From positions 1 through 23,902 of the forward strand of contig CACLNK010000008.1 of NCBI GenBank assembly GCA_902608305.1: a DNA stretch of 23,902 nucleotides. Reading direction: 5' to 3'. The translations under genes and the position numbers were made by a program. Source of the DNA: an uncultured Pelagibacteraceae bacterium. GTDB lineage: Bacteria > Pseudomonadota > Alphaproteobacteria > Pelagibacterales > Pelagibacteraceae. Each line of letters begins with the position of its first letter. The stretch's first letter is position 1. Below are positions 7,437 through 15,145 of this stretch, in pieces. The notes under the pieces are model-generated. The model did no database searches. It had not been told where the DNA came from and worked only from the letters and a program-made list of their open reading frames with translations.

Positions 7437-9920
7437 ATGAAAAAAAATAAAATTACAGCTGTTCTAGGTCCGACCAATACTGGAAAAACATTTTTATCTA
7501 TTGAGACAATGCTTTCTTTCGACTCTGGAATGATTGGTTTTCCTCTAAGACTATTAGCTAGAGAAGTTTACGACAAAGTTATTCAGAAAATAAATCCTGA
7601 TAAAGTTGCATTAATAACCGGTGAAGAAAAAATTATACCAATTAATGCTAAATATTACCTTTGCACAGTAGAGTCTATGCCTATTGATAAAAACTTAGAA
7701 TTTGTTGCTGTTGATGAAATTCAAATGTGTGCTGATCACGAAAGAGGTCACATTTTTACTGATAGATTATTAAACATCCGTGGTGAAAAACTAACAATGT
7801 TCATGGGAACGAGTACAATTAAAAACATTATTTTTAAATTAGATGAAGATACTGAATTTATTAATAAAGAAAGATTATCAAAACTTTCTTACGTGGGTCA
7901 TAAGAAAATTTCTAGAATAGACAGAAAAACTGCAATCATAGCTTTTTCAGCAGAGGAAGTTTATGCAATAGCTGAACTAGTAAGAAGACAAAAAGGAGGA
8001 GCTGCAATTGTTATGGGTTCTCTGAGCCCAAAAACTAGAAATGCACAAGTTGAATTATATCAGTCAGGTGATGTTGATTTTTTAGTAGCAACTGATGCCA
8101 TTGGCATGGGTATCAATATGGATTTAGAAAATGTTTATTTTTCAAATTTAAAAAAGTTTGACGGCAAAAAACTTAGAAGATTAAATTTATCTGAAATTGG
8201 TCAAATAGCAGGAAGAGCTGGAAGATATTTAAATGATGGAAGTTTTGGAATAACAGGAGATTGCCTAAAAATTAATGCCGAAGAAGTAGAATTATTAGAA
8301 AACCACAAATTTGAGGAAATTAAAACTTTAGTTTGGAGAAACTCTAATCTTAACTTCAATAATGTGTCTAGCTTAATTAAATCACTTGACGAAAAACCCA
8401 GTAAAGATTGGCTAAGAAGAGTTCACGAATGTGAAGATGAAAAAGTTTTAAAACACTTTCTAAAAGATTTAAACACATACAAAATATCTGACAACAAACA
8501 AGTTTTAAGTTTGCTCTGGGAATGTTGTCAAATTCCTGACTTTGTTAAAAAAACTTATGGCAATCATTTAGAAGTTATAAGTAAGGTTTTTGGTTTCCTT
8601 AACAGAAAAGAAGGTAAAGTAACTAATAGTTACATGAAGCAACAGTTATCTATTTTGAATAATTTAGAAGGAAATGTTGATTCTTTATCAAATAGAATAG
8701 CAAATGTTAGAACATGGTCTTATGTATCTAATAAAATTAACTGGGTTGAAAACCAAGACTATTGGATTAAAAGAACAAAATTATTAGAGGATAAATTATC
8801 AGATAGATTACATGAAGAACTAACCAAAAGCTTTATTGATAGAAGAGCAAACATTTTGGCTAGAAGATTAAAACAAGATATGACTTTTAATACTGAAATA
8901 ACTGAAAATGAAAATGTTATAATAGACAAACAATTTATTGGCAAATTAAAAGGATTAAAATTAGAGTTAGATTTAAATGTAGGTACACTCGACACAGATA
9001 TTAAGTCGCTGAAGAAAGCCGCAAGACTAAGCATTGGCCCAGAATTAAATAAACGAATTAAACAAATTATTGATACTGGTTTACTTGAAATAAAAAATGA
9101 TTTTAAAATTTATTGGGAAAAATTTCCAATTGCCAAACTGTTGCCTGGTAAAGATTATCTGGATCCTGAATTATCACTAATTATTGATGATATAGCAGAA
9201 GTTCCAGAACAAAAAAAACTACAAGGGTATTTAGAAAAATGGATAAATGAAAAAATTAGTTTTGTATTAAAAAGTTTAATTGATCTTAGAAGTTTAAAGG
9301 AAAGTAACTCTTCCATAAGAGCTTTGGCTTACCAATTATATGAAAATAATGGTGTATTAAAAAGAGAAAAAGTTTCAGATTATTTAAAAAAACTAGGTCA
9401 AAATGAAAGAAAAATTTTAAGAAATATGGGTGTAAAATTTGGTAGATATCATGTCTTTCTTTTTAAATTATTAAAACCAGAAGCAGTATCATTAAGAATT
9501 TTACTTTGGAAAAATTATCATCAAAAATTTTACAATCTAAAACCTCCAACATTTGGTCTAAATTTTTTAGAAAATAAAGATTTTAAAAATAAAAATTTTA
9601 TGCTTTTATGTGGATTTGAGAATTTTGATAAATATTTTGTTAGAATAGATATTTTAGAAAGATTATTTGTACAAATTATTAACTCAAATGAAGGTAAAAA
9701 GACAGAAATAAAGCTAATACCAGAAATGTTAAATTTACTTGGTTGTAGCAAAGATAATTTTTTAAAACTAATACGAAAAATGAACTATAAAACCTCCGAA
9801 AAAAATAATGAATTTTACTTTAAATATGTTCCTGTTAAACAAAAAGTTAAAAAATCTATTAATAATGTCAAAAGATCTGATAATCCTTTCAATGTATTAA
9901 AAAATATTAGTTTTAAATAA
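7437..9920 (+). CDS. SUV3-like superfamily 2 RNA/DNA helicase
   Basis: This 827-residue ATP-driven helicase belongs to the alphaproteobacterial group related to mitochondrial SUV3, an RNA-degradation helicase. Motif I is GPTNTGKT at residues 11-18 and motif II is the non-canonical DEIQ at 93-96, both as in SUV3. MGTSTI (123-128), the second-domain segment ATDAIGMGINM (218-228) and motif VI QIAGRAGR (256-263) complete the core within the first 290 residues. The remaining roughly 540 residues are alpha-helical and lysine-rich, with no further motif that I can name. The stop shares one base with the ATG of the TerB-like gene, so translation is likely coupled. The family is often next to fdxA and carD in alphaproteobacteria. 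A role in RNA turnover is likely by homology only. Confidence 0.88.
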   Translation: MKKNKITAVLGPTNTGKTFLSIETMLSFDSGMIGFPLRLLAREVYDKVIQKINPDKVALITGEEKIIPINAKYYLCTVESMPIDKNLEFVAVDEIQMCADHERGHIFTDRLLNIRGEKLTMFMGTSTIKNIIFKLDEDTEFINKERLSKLSYVGHKKISRIDRKTAIIAFSAEEVYAIAELVRRQKGGAAIVMGSLSPKTRNAQVELYQSGDVDFLVATDAIGMGINMDLENVYFSNLKKFDGKKLRRLNLSEIGQIAGRAGRYLNDGSFGITGDCLKINAEEVELLENHKFEEIKTLVWRNSNLNFNNVSSLIKSLDEKPSKDWLRRVHECEDEKVLKHFLKDLNTYKISDNKQVLSLLWECCQIPDFVKKTYGNHLEVISKVFGFLNRKEGKVTNSYMKQQLSILNNLEGNVDSLSNRIANVRTWSYVSNKINWVENQDYWIKRTKLLEDKLSDRLHEELTKSFIDRRANILARRLKQDMTFNTEITENENVIIDKQFIGKLKGLKLELDLNVGTLDTDIKSLKKAARLSIGPELNKRIKQIIDTGLLEIKNDFKIYWEKFPIAKLLPGKDYLDPELSLIIDDIAEVPEQKKLQGYLEKWINEKISFVLKSLIDLRSLKESNSSIRALAYQLYENNGVLKREKVSDYLKKLGQNERKILRNMGVKFGRYHVFLFKLLKPEAVSLRILLWKNYHQKFYNLKPPTFGLNFLENKDFKNKNFMLLCGFENFDKYFVRIDILERLFVQIINSNEGKKTEIKLIPEMLNLLGCSKDNFLKLIRKMNYKTSEKNNEFYFKYVPVKQKVKKSINNVKRSDNPFNVLKNISFK

Positions 9921-10351
9921 TGTTTAAATTTTTTAAAAATAAAAATTCAAGCGAAAAAACTGTTAATGATGATGAATTATTGTCTAAAACTGCTTCACTA
10001 CTTATTCATGCAGCAAAAATTGATGAAAAGTATACTGATACAGAAAAAAAAATCATAAAACAAACATTATTAGAATTAGGAACTAATCAATCAAAAATTG
10101 ATCAATTAATTTTAACTGCCGAAAATAATGAACAAAAATCAAATCAAATACTAGACTTCACAAAAGAAATTAAAAATACTGATGAAAAGTTTAAAATCAA
10201 AATTATAGAAAGTTTGTGGGGAATTATCTACTCTAATAAAGATGCAGATATGTATGAAACTAACCTAATGAGAAGATTATCAGGTTTATTATATTTAGAT
10301 AATAAAGTAGTAGGAGACATAAAAGAAAAAATGAAAAAAAAATTTAGCTAA
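9920..10351 (+). CDS. TerB-like (tellurite-resistance B family) small protein
   Basis: This 143-residue, probably cytoplasmic and all-helical protein carries two acidic helix-loop motifs of the TerB fold: AAKIDEKYTDTEKKII near 31-46 and SNKDADMYETNLMRRL near 105-120. In TerB such paired Asp/Glu motifs bind metal. The family is named for tellurite resistance, but most members are chromosomal and of unknown role, and no other Ter gene is present here. It overlaps the helicase stop by one base and ends directly before fdxA. In many alphaproteobacteria I would expect a small S4-domain RNA-binding protein in this position. Its N-terminus (MFKFFKNK) is basic and amphipathic and could touch the membrane. 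Confidence 0.7.
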   Translation: MFKFFKNKNSSEKTVNDDELLSKTASLLIHAAKIDEKYTDTEKKIIKQTLLELGTNQSKIDQLILTAENNEQKSNQILDFTKEIKNTDEKFKIKIIESLWGIIYSNKDADMYETNLMRRLSGLLYLDNKVVGDIKEKMKKKFS

Positions 10352-10678
10352 ATGACTTATATTGTAAATGATAAATGTATTAAATGTAAGTTAATGGACT
10401 GTGTTGAAGTTTGTCCTGTTGATTGTTTTTATGAAGGAAAAAATATGCTTGTAATTAAACCTGATGAGTGTATAGATTGTGGCGTTTGTGAGCCTGAATG
10501 CCCCATAGATGCTATAGTTCCGGATACAGACACAGGAAATGAAAAATGGTTAGAGTTGAACACCAAATATTCAGAAATTTGGCCCAACATAGATAAGAAA
10601 AAAGATCCACCAGAGGATAACGAAAAATATAAAGATGAAAAAAATAAATTTGAAAAATATTTTAAAGAAAACCTTTAA
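10352..10678 (+). CDS. fdxA: Seven-iron ferredoxin FdxA ([3Fe-4S][4Fe-4S])
   Basis: This 108-residue cytoplasmic electron carrier matches the FdxA family almost throughout its first 60 residues (CIKCKLMDCVEVCPVDCFYE, then CIDCGVCEPECPIDAI). By comparison with Azotobacter ferredoxin I, Cys9, Cys17 and Cys50 should hold the [3Fe-4S] cluster and Cys21, Cys40, Cys43 and Cys46 the [4Fe-4S] cluster. Cys12 and Cys25 are the extra conserved cysteines. The C-terminal half is a charged tail. The start directly follows the TerB-like stop, and the last 44 bases overlap the start of carD in another frame. The redox partner is unknown. Confidence 0.95.
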   Translation: MTYIVNDKCIKCKLMDCVEVCPVDCFYEGKNMLVIKPDECIDCGVCEPECPIDAIVPDTDTGNEKWLELNTKYSEIWPNIDKKKDPPEDNEKYKDEKNKFEKYFKENL

Positions 10679-11441
10679 AACTAAATCAAAAAAAACTAAA
10701 ACTATTAAAGTTAAGAAAAAAACTTCAAAAAAAATAAATAAAAAATTAAGTATTAAAAAATCTAGGAATAAAAAAGTAGTTAAAATAAAAAAAAATTTTA
10801 GCGTAAAAAAAGAAGAAAAAAGTAATAATTTAAGAATTCCAAGAAATAATGATCAAAAGCCAGAAATAAAAAAAATTAAAAAACAAGCTACTGAAAAAAA
10901 AGAATATAAGATAAAAGATTATGTAGTTTACCCAAAACATGGGGTTGGCCAAATTTTATCGGTCAATAATAAGACTGTCGGTGGTATAGATGTACAATGT
11001 TATGATATTAAATTTGAAAAAGATAAAGCTGTAGGTTTGCTGCCAGTTAACAAGCAATCTCACCTTAGACCACTTGCAACCATAAATCAGGTTAACAAAT
11101 CAATGTCAATTTTAAAAACTAAACCAAAAATTAGAAGATCTATGTGGAGCAGAAGAGCACAAGAATATGAACAAAAAATTACGTCAGGAAAAATTTATGA
11201 ACTGGCTGAAGTTGTAAGAGATTTAAATAAAGGTGATGGTTTGCTGGTAGACCAATCTTACAGTGAAAGACAACTTTTTGAAAAAGCTTATGATAGAATA
11301 TTGTCCGAATTTCAGATAGTAATGAAATTATCGTTAGAGGATACTCAAAAAAAACTTAATAAAATTCTCAAAAGAAATTTAGAATCTGAAATAGTAAAAG
11401 TTGAAGATAAAACAATTCCAACTACAGAAGTTGTAGAATAA
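10635..11441 (+). CDS. carD: CarD/CdnL-family RNA polymerase-binding regulator with lysine-rich N-terminal tail
   Basis: This 268-residue protein should bind the beta subunit of RNA polymerase and stabilise open promoter complexes, as CarD/CdnL proteins do. The tudor-like RNAP-interaction domain starts near residue 91 (YKIKDYVVYPKHGVGQIL). The helical DNA-contacting domain follows to about residue 245 and includes the conserved SMWSRRAQEYEQKI. The first 90 residues are an extreme basic tail with 27 lysines in residues 1-60, likely unfolded and able to touch DNA or RNA. The ATG lies 44 bases inside fdxA in another frame. No later ATG occurs before the conserved domain, so this start is the best available, although no well-placed Shine-Dalgarno sequence is seen. 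A terminator follows at once. Confidence 0.88.
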   Translation: MKKINLKNILKKTFKTKSKKTKTIKVKKKTSKKINKKLSIKKSRNKKVVKIKKNFSVKKEEKSNNLRIPRNNDQKPEIKKIKKQATEKKEYKIKDYVVYPKHGVGQILSVNNKTVGGIDVQCYDIKFEKDKAVGLLPVNKQSHLRPLATINQVNKSMSILKTKPKIRRSMWSRRAQEYEQKITSGKIYELAEVVRDLNKGDGLLVDQSYSERQLFEKAYDRILSEFQIVMKLSLEDTQKKLNKILKRNLESEIVKVEDKTIPTTEVVE

Positions 11442-11483
11442 AAAAAACGCCCCCCATAATTTTTGTCATGGGAAGCGTTTTTT
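11442..11483. terminator. Bidirectional Rho-independent terminator shared by carD and the basic-peptide gene
   Basis: A nine-base stem (AAAAAACGC 11442-11450 with GCGTTTTTT 11475-11483) continues after a 2x2 mismatch as CCCAT/ATGGG, closed by a ten-base loop. It begins at the base after the carD stop and lies 14 bases beyond the stop of the minus-strand peptide gene. T-tracts leave both ends, so it can serve both strands. Confidence 0.88.
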
Positions 11484-11497
11484 AAAAAAGAAATTTA

Positions 11498-11566
11498 TTA
11501 TCTTCTTCTTCTTCTTTTTTTAGCTTTTTTAGCTTTTTTCTTAGCTTTTTTTCTACGTTTAGCCAT
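11498..11566 (-). CDS. 22-residue Lys/Arg/Ala peptide, histone-tail-like, function unknown
   Basis: The minus-strand ATG at 11566 opens 22 codons to TAA at 11498. The peptide starts MAKRRKKAKKKA, continues with K and A, and ends in five arginines. Apart from Met and four Ala, every residue is Lys or Arg, so it must bind nucleic acid or another polyanion. The gene has its own promoter, a hairpin at the start of the leader, an AGGGAG Shine-Dalgarno site six bases from the ATG and a terminator directly behind. This complete set argues for a real, well-expressed gene and against a chance frame. It is too short for a standard histone-H1-like or HU protein. Possible roles are nucleoid compaction, RNA chaperoning or a tiny ribosome-associated peptide; I do not recognise a named family. 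Confidence 0.75.
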   Translation of the reverse strand: MAKRRKKAKKKAKKAKKRRRRR

Positions 11567-11572
11567 CTTTAG

Positions 11573-11578
11573 CTCCCT
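11573..11578 (-). promoter_or_regulatory. Strong Shine-Dalgarno site of the basic-peptide gene
   Basis: The minus strand reads ACAGGGAGC; the AGGGAG core is separated from ATG 11566 by six bases, a good spacing. It is one of two strong sites noticed in the window; the other serves the TAXI binding protein. Confidence 0.75.
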
Positions 11579-11588
11579 GTTTTAGTTT

Positions 11589-11605
11589 CGAATCAAAATG
11601 ATTCG
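11589..11605 (-). promoter_or_regulatory. Perfect 7-bp inverted repeat in the basic-peptide leader
   Basis: CGAATCA, three A, TGATTCG form a perfect stem. It lies just downstream of the predicted transcription start (about 11610), so it would fold at the very 5' end of the mRNA and could protect it from decay. As DNA it could instead be an operator. Both readings are inference. Confidence 0.55.
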
Positions 11606-11616
11606 TTAATAGTTAA

Positions 11617-11645
11617 TTATTATTTTTTTTAATAAGTTGTGTCAA
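11617..11645 (-). promoter_or_regulatory. Sigma70-type promoter of the basic-peptide gene
   Basis: On the minus strand a consensus TTGACA (11640-11645) is followed after 17 bases by TAATAA (11617-11622). This is the best -35 element noticed in the window. The stretch from 11646 to 11767 behind the acyl-CoA synthetase gene has no gene that I can find; it contains one AT-only inverted repeat (11674-11682 with 11688-11696), too weak to call a terminator. Confidence 0.7.
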
Positions 11646-11767
11646 ATCTTTAATTTTTTGTTTTTTTTAAATTAATTTTTATTTTTTATAAAAATTTGTT
11701 TTTTAGTTAAAAATGCTTTGTTTTACTTGTTTAATTGAAGGTTAAAAGTTTTTTTATAATTTATTAT

Positions 11768-13498
11768 TTAATAAAGATTTTCTAATTCTTTTTTATATTT
11801 TTCAGTTACTTTTTTTCTTTTTACTTTCATTGTGGGTGTTAACAAACCATTTTCTATTGAAAAATTTTCATCTATTAATTGAATTTTTTTTATTTTTTCT
11901 ACTAAAGTTAATTTTTTATTTATTTTTTCTATTACAGAATTTATTTTTTCTTTTTCTTTTAAAAATTCTTTATTAGGAACAAGTAAAGCAACTAAATAGT
12001 TTTTTTTATCTCCATAAACCATACATTGATCAATTTCTAGTGCATTAGTGATCATGTTTTCAATCTTTGCAGGAGAAATATTATCTCCTCCAGCGCTAAC
12101 AATAATATCTTTTTTTCTGTCAGTAATTTTTAGATAGCCATCCTCAGGATCTATTTCACCAATATCTCCTGTATGTAACCATCCATCTTTAATAACCTTA
12201 GCTGTTTCCTCTTTTTTATTCCAATAGCCAAGCATTACATTTTCTCCTTTAACTAATATTTCTCCATCTTCAGCAATTTTAACTTTGTTTCCTTTAAAAG
12301 GAGGACCTACTGTTTCAACCTTTATTCTGTGAATAGGATTGCAACTAACCACGGGAGAGGTTTCAGTCAAACCATATCCTTGAAGCGTAGGTAGCCCAAT
12401 AGAATTTAGAAATTCTCCTATTTCTTTATCTAGAGCGCCACCTCCAGAAACAAAAGCTTTTAAATTTCCACCAAATTGCTTTTTGATCTTTTTTCTAACT
12501 AATAAATTTGTAATTGAATTTAACAATTTTTCATAAATGGTCATTTTTTCATGAAGTAATTTTTTTTTTCCTAATCGAATTGTTGCTTCAATTAACTTGG
12601 CTTTAAAACCTGTTTGCTTTTTCATATTAATGTTAATTTTATTGTAAAGATTTTGATAGAATCTTGGAACTGCTGTCATAATTGTTGGTTTTGCTTCAGA
12701 TATATTGTCTAAAAGCTTTTCTATTTTTTCTGCATAAAAAACTTTTGCTCCTACTGCTATTTGGGCAAACTGTACAGTATGTTCATACGAATGCGATAGA
12801 GGAAGCCAAGTTAAAAAAATAGGTCTAGTGTCAATTAATGGTTTCATAATTTCACACGCACCTACTAGATTGTTTAGTATGCCTCCATGACTTAAAATTA
12901 CTCCTTTTGGATTTCCGCCTGTTCCTGAAGTATAAATTATACAAGCAGGTGATGTTCTTTTTAAATTTATATTTTTTATTTTATCTTTTTCAGATAAGTC
13001 ATTTTTTATTATAGAACTAAAATCTAAATACTTGTTTTTGTCATCTTCATTTAAATCATTATGTGTTTTTTCTATTTTTTCAAAAGTAATTACTTTTTTT
13101 ATAAAATCTTTTTCATTAATAGTTTTTTTTAATTTATTAAACATTTCATTATTAGAAACAATAACAACAGAAGGTTCACTATCTTCAATTAAATATTTAT
13201 AATCATCTTCTGTATAAGTTGTATATGCTGGTACAGTAATCGCGTTAGCCAACATAATAGCTAGATCAGAAATAAACCATTCAGGTCGGTTTTCTGATAC
13301 CAAAAGACATCTATCTCCTTCTTTAACTGTTTCTTTTAATATTTTTGAAAGTTTAAATATATTTAAAGTTGTTTCTTCCCAAGTATAAATCTTTTTATTA
13401 TTAGGGTTTAGCCATTCTAAAAAAATACTTTTAGGATTTTGTCTCTCAGATTGATAAAAAAATAACTCAATTAAACTATTAAAATTGCCTAAATTCAT
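11768..13498 (-). CDS. Long-chain acyl-CoA synthetase (AMP-forming), FadD/ACSL type
   Basis: This ligase activates long-chain fatty acids with ATP to acyl-AMP and then acyl-CoA, for lipid synthesis or beta-oxidation. From ATG 13498 it has 576 residues, usual for the ACSL group. The P-loop YTSGTGGNPKG is near residues 189-199. LPLSHSYEHT, the GGGALD segment, GYGLTETSPV, WLHTGDIGEID and the hinge DRKKDIIVSAGGDNISP follow in order. It ends with TMKVKRKKV, where the C-terminal catalytic lysine lies. The open frame extends to a TTG at 13516, but that lies inside tRNA-Leu, so the ATG is preferred. The start is only eight bases from the tRNA 3' end and has no Shine-Dalgarno site. The gene is probably co-transcribed with the tRNA. 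Confidence 0.9.
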   Translation of the reverse strand: MNLGNFNSLIELFFYQSERQNPKSIFLEWLNPNNKKIYTWEETTLNIFKLSKILKETVKEGDRCLLVSENRPEWFISDLAIMLANAITVPAYTTYTEDDYKYLIEDSEPSVVIVSNNEMFNKLKKTINEKDFIKKVITFEKIEKTHNDLNEDDKNKYLDFSSIIKNDLSEKDKIKNINLKRTSPACIIYTSGTGGNPKGVILSHGGILNNLVGACEIMKPLIDTRPIFLTWLPLSHSYEHTVQFAQIAVGAKVFYAEKIEKLLDNISEAKPTIMTAVPRFYQNLYNKININMKKQTGFKAKLIEATIRLGKKKLLHEKMTIYEKLLNSITNLLVRKKIKKQFGGNLKAFVSGGGALDKEIGEFLNSIGLPTLQGYGLTETSPVVSCNPIHRIKVETVGPPFKGNKVKIAEDGEILVKGENVMLGYWNKKEETAKVIKDGWLHTGDIGEIDPEDGYLKITDRKKDIIVSAGGDNISPAKIENMITNALEIDQCMVYGDKKNYLVALLVPNKEFLKEKEKINSVIEKINKKLTLVEKIKKIQLIDENFSIENGLLTPTMKVKRKKVTEKYKKELENLY

Positions 13499-13506
13499 AA
13501 AAATTT

Positions 13507-13593
13507 TGGTGGGCAAAGAGAGACTCGAACTCTCACAGTATTGCTACCATTGGATTTTGAGTCCAACGCGTCTACCAGTTCCGCCATTCGCCC
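13507..13593 (-). tRNA. tRNA-Leu(CAA)
   Basis: An 87-base class II tRNA with the CCA end encoded. The acceptor stem pairs GGGCGAA with TTTGCCC (one G-U). The D arm contains AACTGGTAGACGC. The anticodon stem TTGGA/TCCAA encloses CTCAAAA with anticodon CAA at 13557-13559, which reads UUG. The long variable arm has a short GTA/TAC stem with a GCAA loop, as expected for leucine. The T arm is GAGAG, TTCGAGT, CTCTC. The acyl-CoA synthetase ATG lies eight bases past the CCA. Confidence 0.96.
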
Positions 13594-13629
13594 TATCGCT
13601 ATTAAGTTTAAGTTAATGTTCACGCTAAT

Positions 13630-13657
13630 ATTTTATGGTGTTAAACAAAAGACTCAA
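13630..13657 (-). promoter_or_regulatory. Probable promoter of tRNA-Leu and the acyl-CoA synthetase
   Basis: On the minus strand TTGAGT (13652-13657) and TAAAAT (13630-13635) are separated by 16 bases, placing the start about 30 bases before the tRNA. No terminator is seen between the glutamate dehydrogenase stop (13670) and this site, so read-through from that gene is also possible. Confidence 0.55.
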
Positions 13658-13669
13658 CAAATATTTTCT

Positions 13670-15094
13670 TTAGCTATACATTCCTACTGCGTCATGAAAT
13701 TTTCTTAGCTTTTTTAAAGCAATTGCATAAGCCGCTGTTCTAAAATTTAATTTTTTATTTTTATTTTTTTCCCTTAATATTTCTTGAAAAGCTTCTCTCA
13801 TCGTATCTTCAAGTCCTGAATAAGCTAAATCTTTTTCAGTTGCACCGGATGTAATTTTTTTATAAAGCAAAGGTGATATTGATTTACTTGTTGATTTAGA
13901 AATGGCAGCTATTACATCTCTCATTTTTTGCTCATCAAAACGACGCTGAAGTCTTCCAAAACGAATATGGGATATATTTTTTACCCATTCATAATATGAA
14001 ACTACTACACCTCCAGCATTAACAAAAATGTCAGGCAATATATGTACGCCACGTTTGTTTAGTATTTGATCAGCTCGATATGTAATAGGTCCGTTAGCAG
14101 CTTCAATAATTAATTTTGCTTTAATTTTATTTACATTATTTAGAGTAATTACCGATTCGGTTGCTGCTGGAATTAATATATCACAATTAAGTAATAAAAC
14201 TTCCGAAGCTTTTTTAATAAACCTAGCACCTTTAAATTGAGCAATTTTTTTGTTTTTAAGATAGTGTTTTGAAAGTTTATTTATATCAATGCCATGATGA
14301 TTGATTAAGTAACCACTAGCATCTCCTATTGCAATAATTTTGCCTTGATCTCGATTATATAAATCAAGAGATAAACTTTTACCTACCTTACCAAAGCCTT
14401 GGATAACAATTGAATTATCTTTAAGTTTTTCTTTTAATTTTGTTTTTTTTAAGAGTTTAGAATGTCTAAAGTATTCCCGTATAGTTTCTTCTACACCTCG
14501 ACCTGTTGCATTGTCTCTTCCTCTAATACCACCATGTTCAACTGGCTTACCAGTAACACAGGCTGTATAATTTATATCCTCAGGAAATAAATTTCTATAA
14601 GCATCCATAATCCAAACCATTTCTTTTTCTGATGTTCCTATATCTGGAGCAGGAACATTTAATGCTGGATTTAAAAAACCTTTTTTTGCAAGTTTTGTTG
14701 CATAATTTTTTGTAATTGCACGTAGTTCTTTTTCAGAATAATTATTTGGGTTAATTTTAAGAGATCCTTTCGAACCTCCATAAGGAACATTTACAATAGC
14801 ACATTTATACGTCATCAATGCCGCTAAAGCTTCTGTATCATCTTGATTTACATTGGATGAAAATCTTATTCCTCCTTTTGAAGGTAAACGATGTTCGCTA
14901 TGAACTGCACGCCAACCTATGAAATTACGAATTGTATTTTTTATTTTAACGCCAACTGTAACTTGCATTACTGAATGACCACACTTAATGTATTCAATTA
15001 CATCTTTTGGAAAATGAATTAGTTTGCTAGTTTGCGTAACAAAAGAATCAACGTTTTCTTTAAAAGTTGGTTTTTTTATTTGATCTTTAGTCAT
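13670..15094 (-). CDS. gdhA: Glutamate dehydrogenase (Glu/Leu/Phe/Val dehydrogenase family)
   Basis: This 474-residue enzyme interconverts glutamate and 2-oxoglutarate plus ammonium with NAD(P). The substrate pocket shows KGGIRF at 73-78. The active-site stretch TYKCAIVNVPYGGSKG at 95-110 carries the expected lysines 97 and 109, and the PAPDIGT loop has the catalytic Asp151. The Rossmann fold begins at QGFGKVG (232-238), and ANGPIT with DIFVNAGGVVVSYYEW matches the family's later motifs. Nothing in the sequence decides between NAD and NADP. Other members of the family use Leu, Phe or Val, but the overall pattern fits glutamate. Its start lies 68 bases from the divergent yqaA gene. Confidence 0.9.
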   Translation of the reverse strand: MTKDQIKKPTFKENVDSFVTQTSKLIHFPKDVIEYIKCGHSVMQVTVGVKIKNTIRNFIGWRAVHSEHRLPSKGGIRFSSNVNQDDTEALAALMTYKCAIVNVPYGGSKGSLKINPNNYSEKELRAITKNYATKLAKKGFLNPALNVPAPDIGTSEKEMVWIMDAYRNLFPEDINYTACVTGKPVEHGGIRGRDNATGRGVEETIREYFRHSKLLKKTKLKEKLKDNSIVIQGFGKVGKSLSLDLYNRDQGKIIAIGDASGYLINHHGIDINKLSKHYLKNKKIAQFKGARFIKKASEVLLLNCDILIPAATESVITLNNVNKIKAKLIIEAANGPITYRADQILNKRGVHILPDIFVNAGGVVVSYYEWVKNISHIRFGRLQRRFDEQKMRDVIAAISKSTSKSISPLLYKKITSGATEKDLAYSGLEDTMREAFQEILREKNKNKKLNFRTAAYAIALKKLRKFHDAVGMYS

Positions 15095-15145
15095 ACATAA
15101 TACTTTAATTAATATTTTATAAATAAATAGTATAAGAAGATAATT

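Noticed and set aside
9920..10351. Tellurite-resistance operon
   Set aside because: Only a TerB-like protein is present; no TerC, TerD, TerZ or TehB-like gene lies nearby.
13499..13516. TTG start that would add six residues to the acyl-CoA synthetase
   Set aside because: It lies within the tRNA-Leu acceptor/CCA end, and an ATG is present at 13498.
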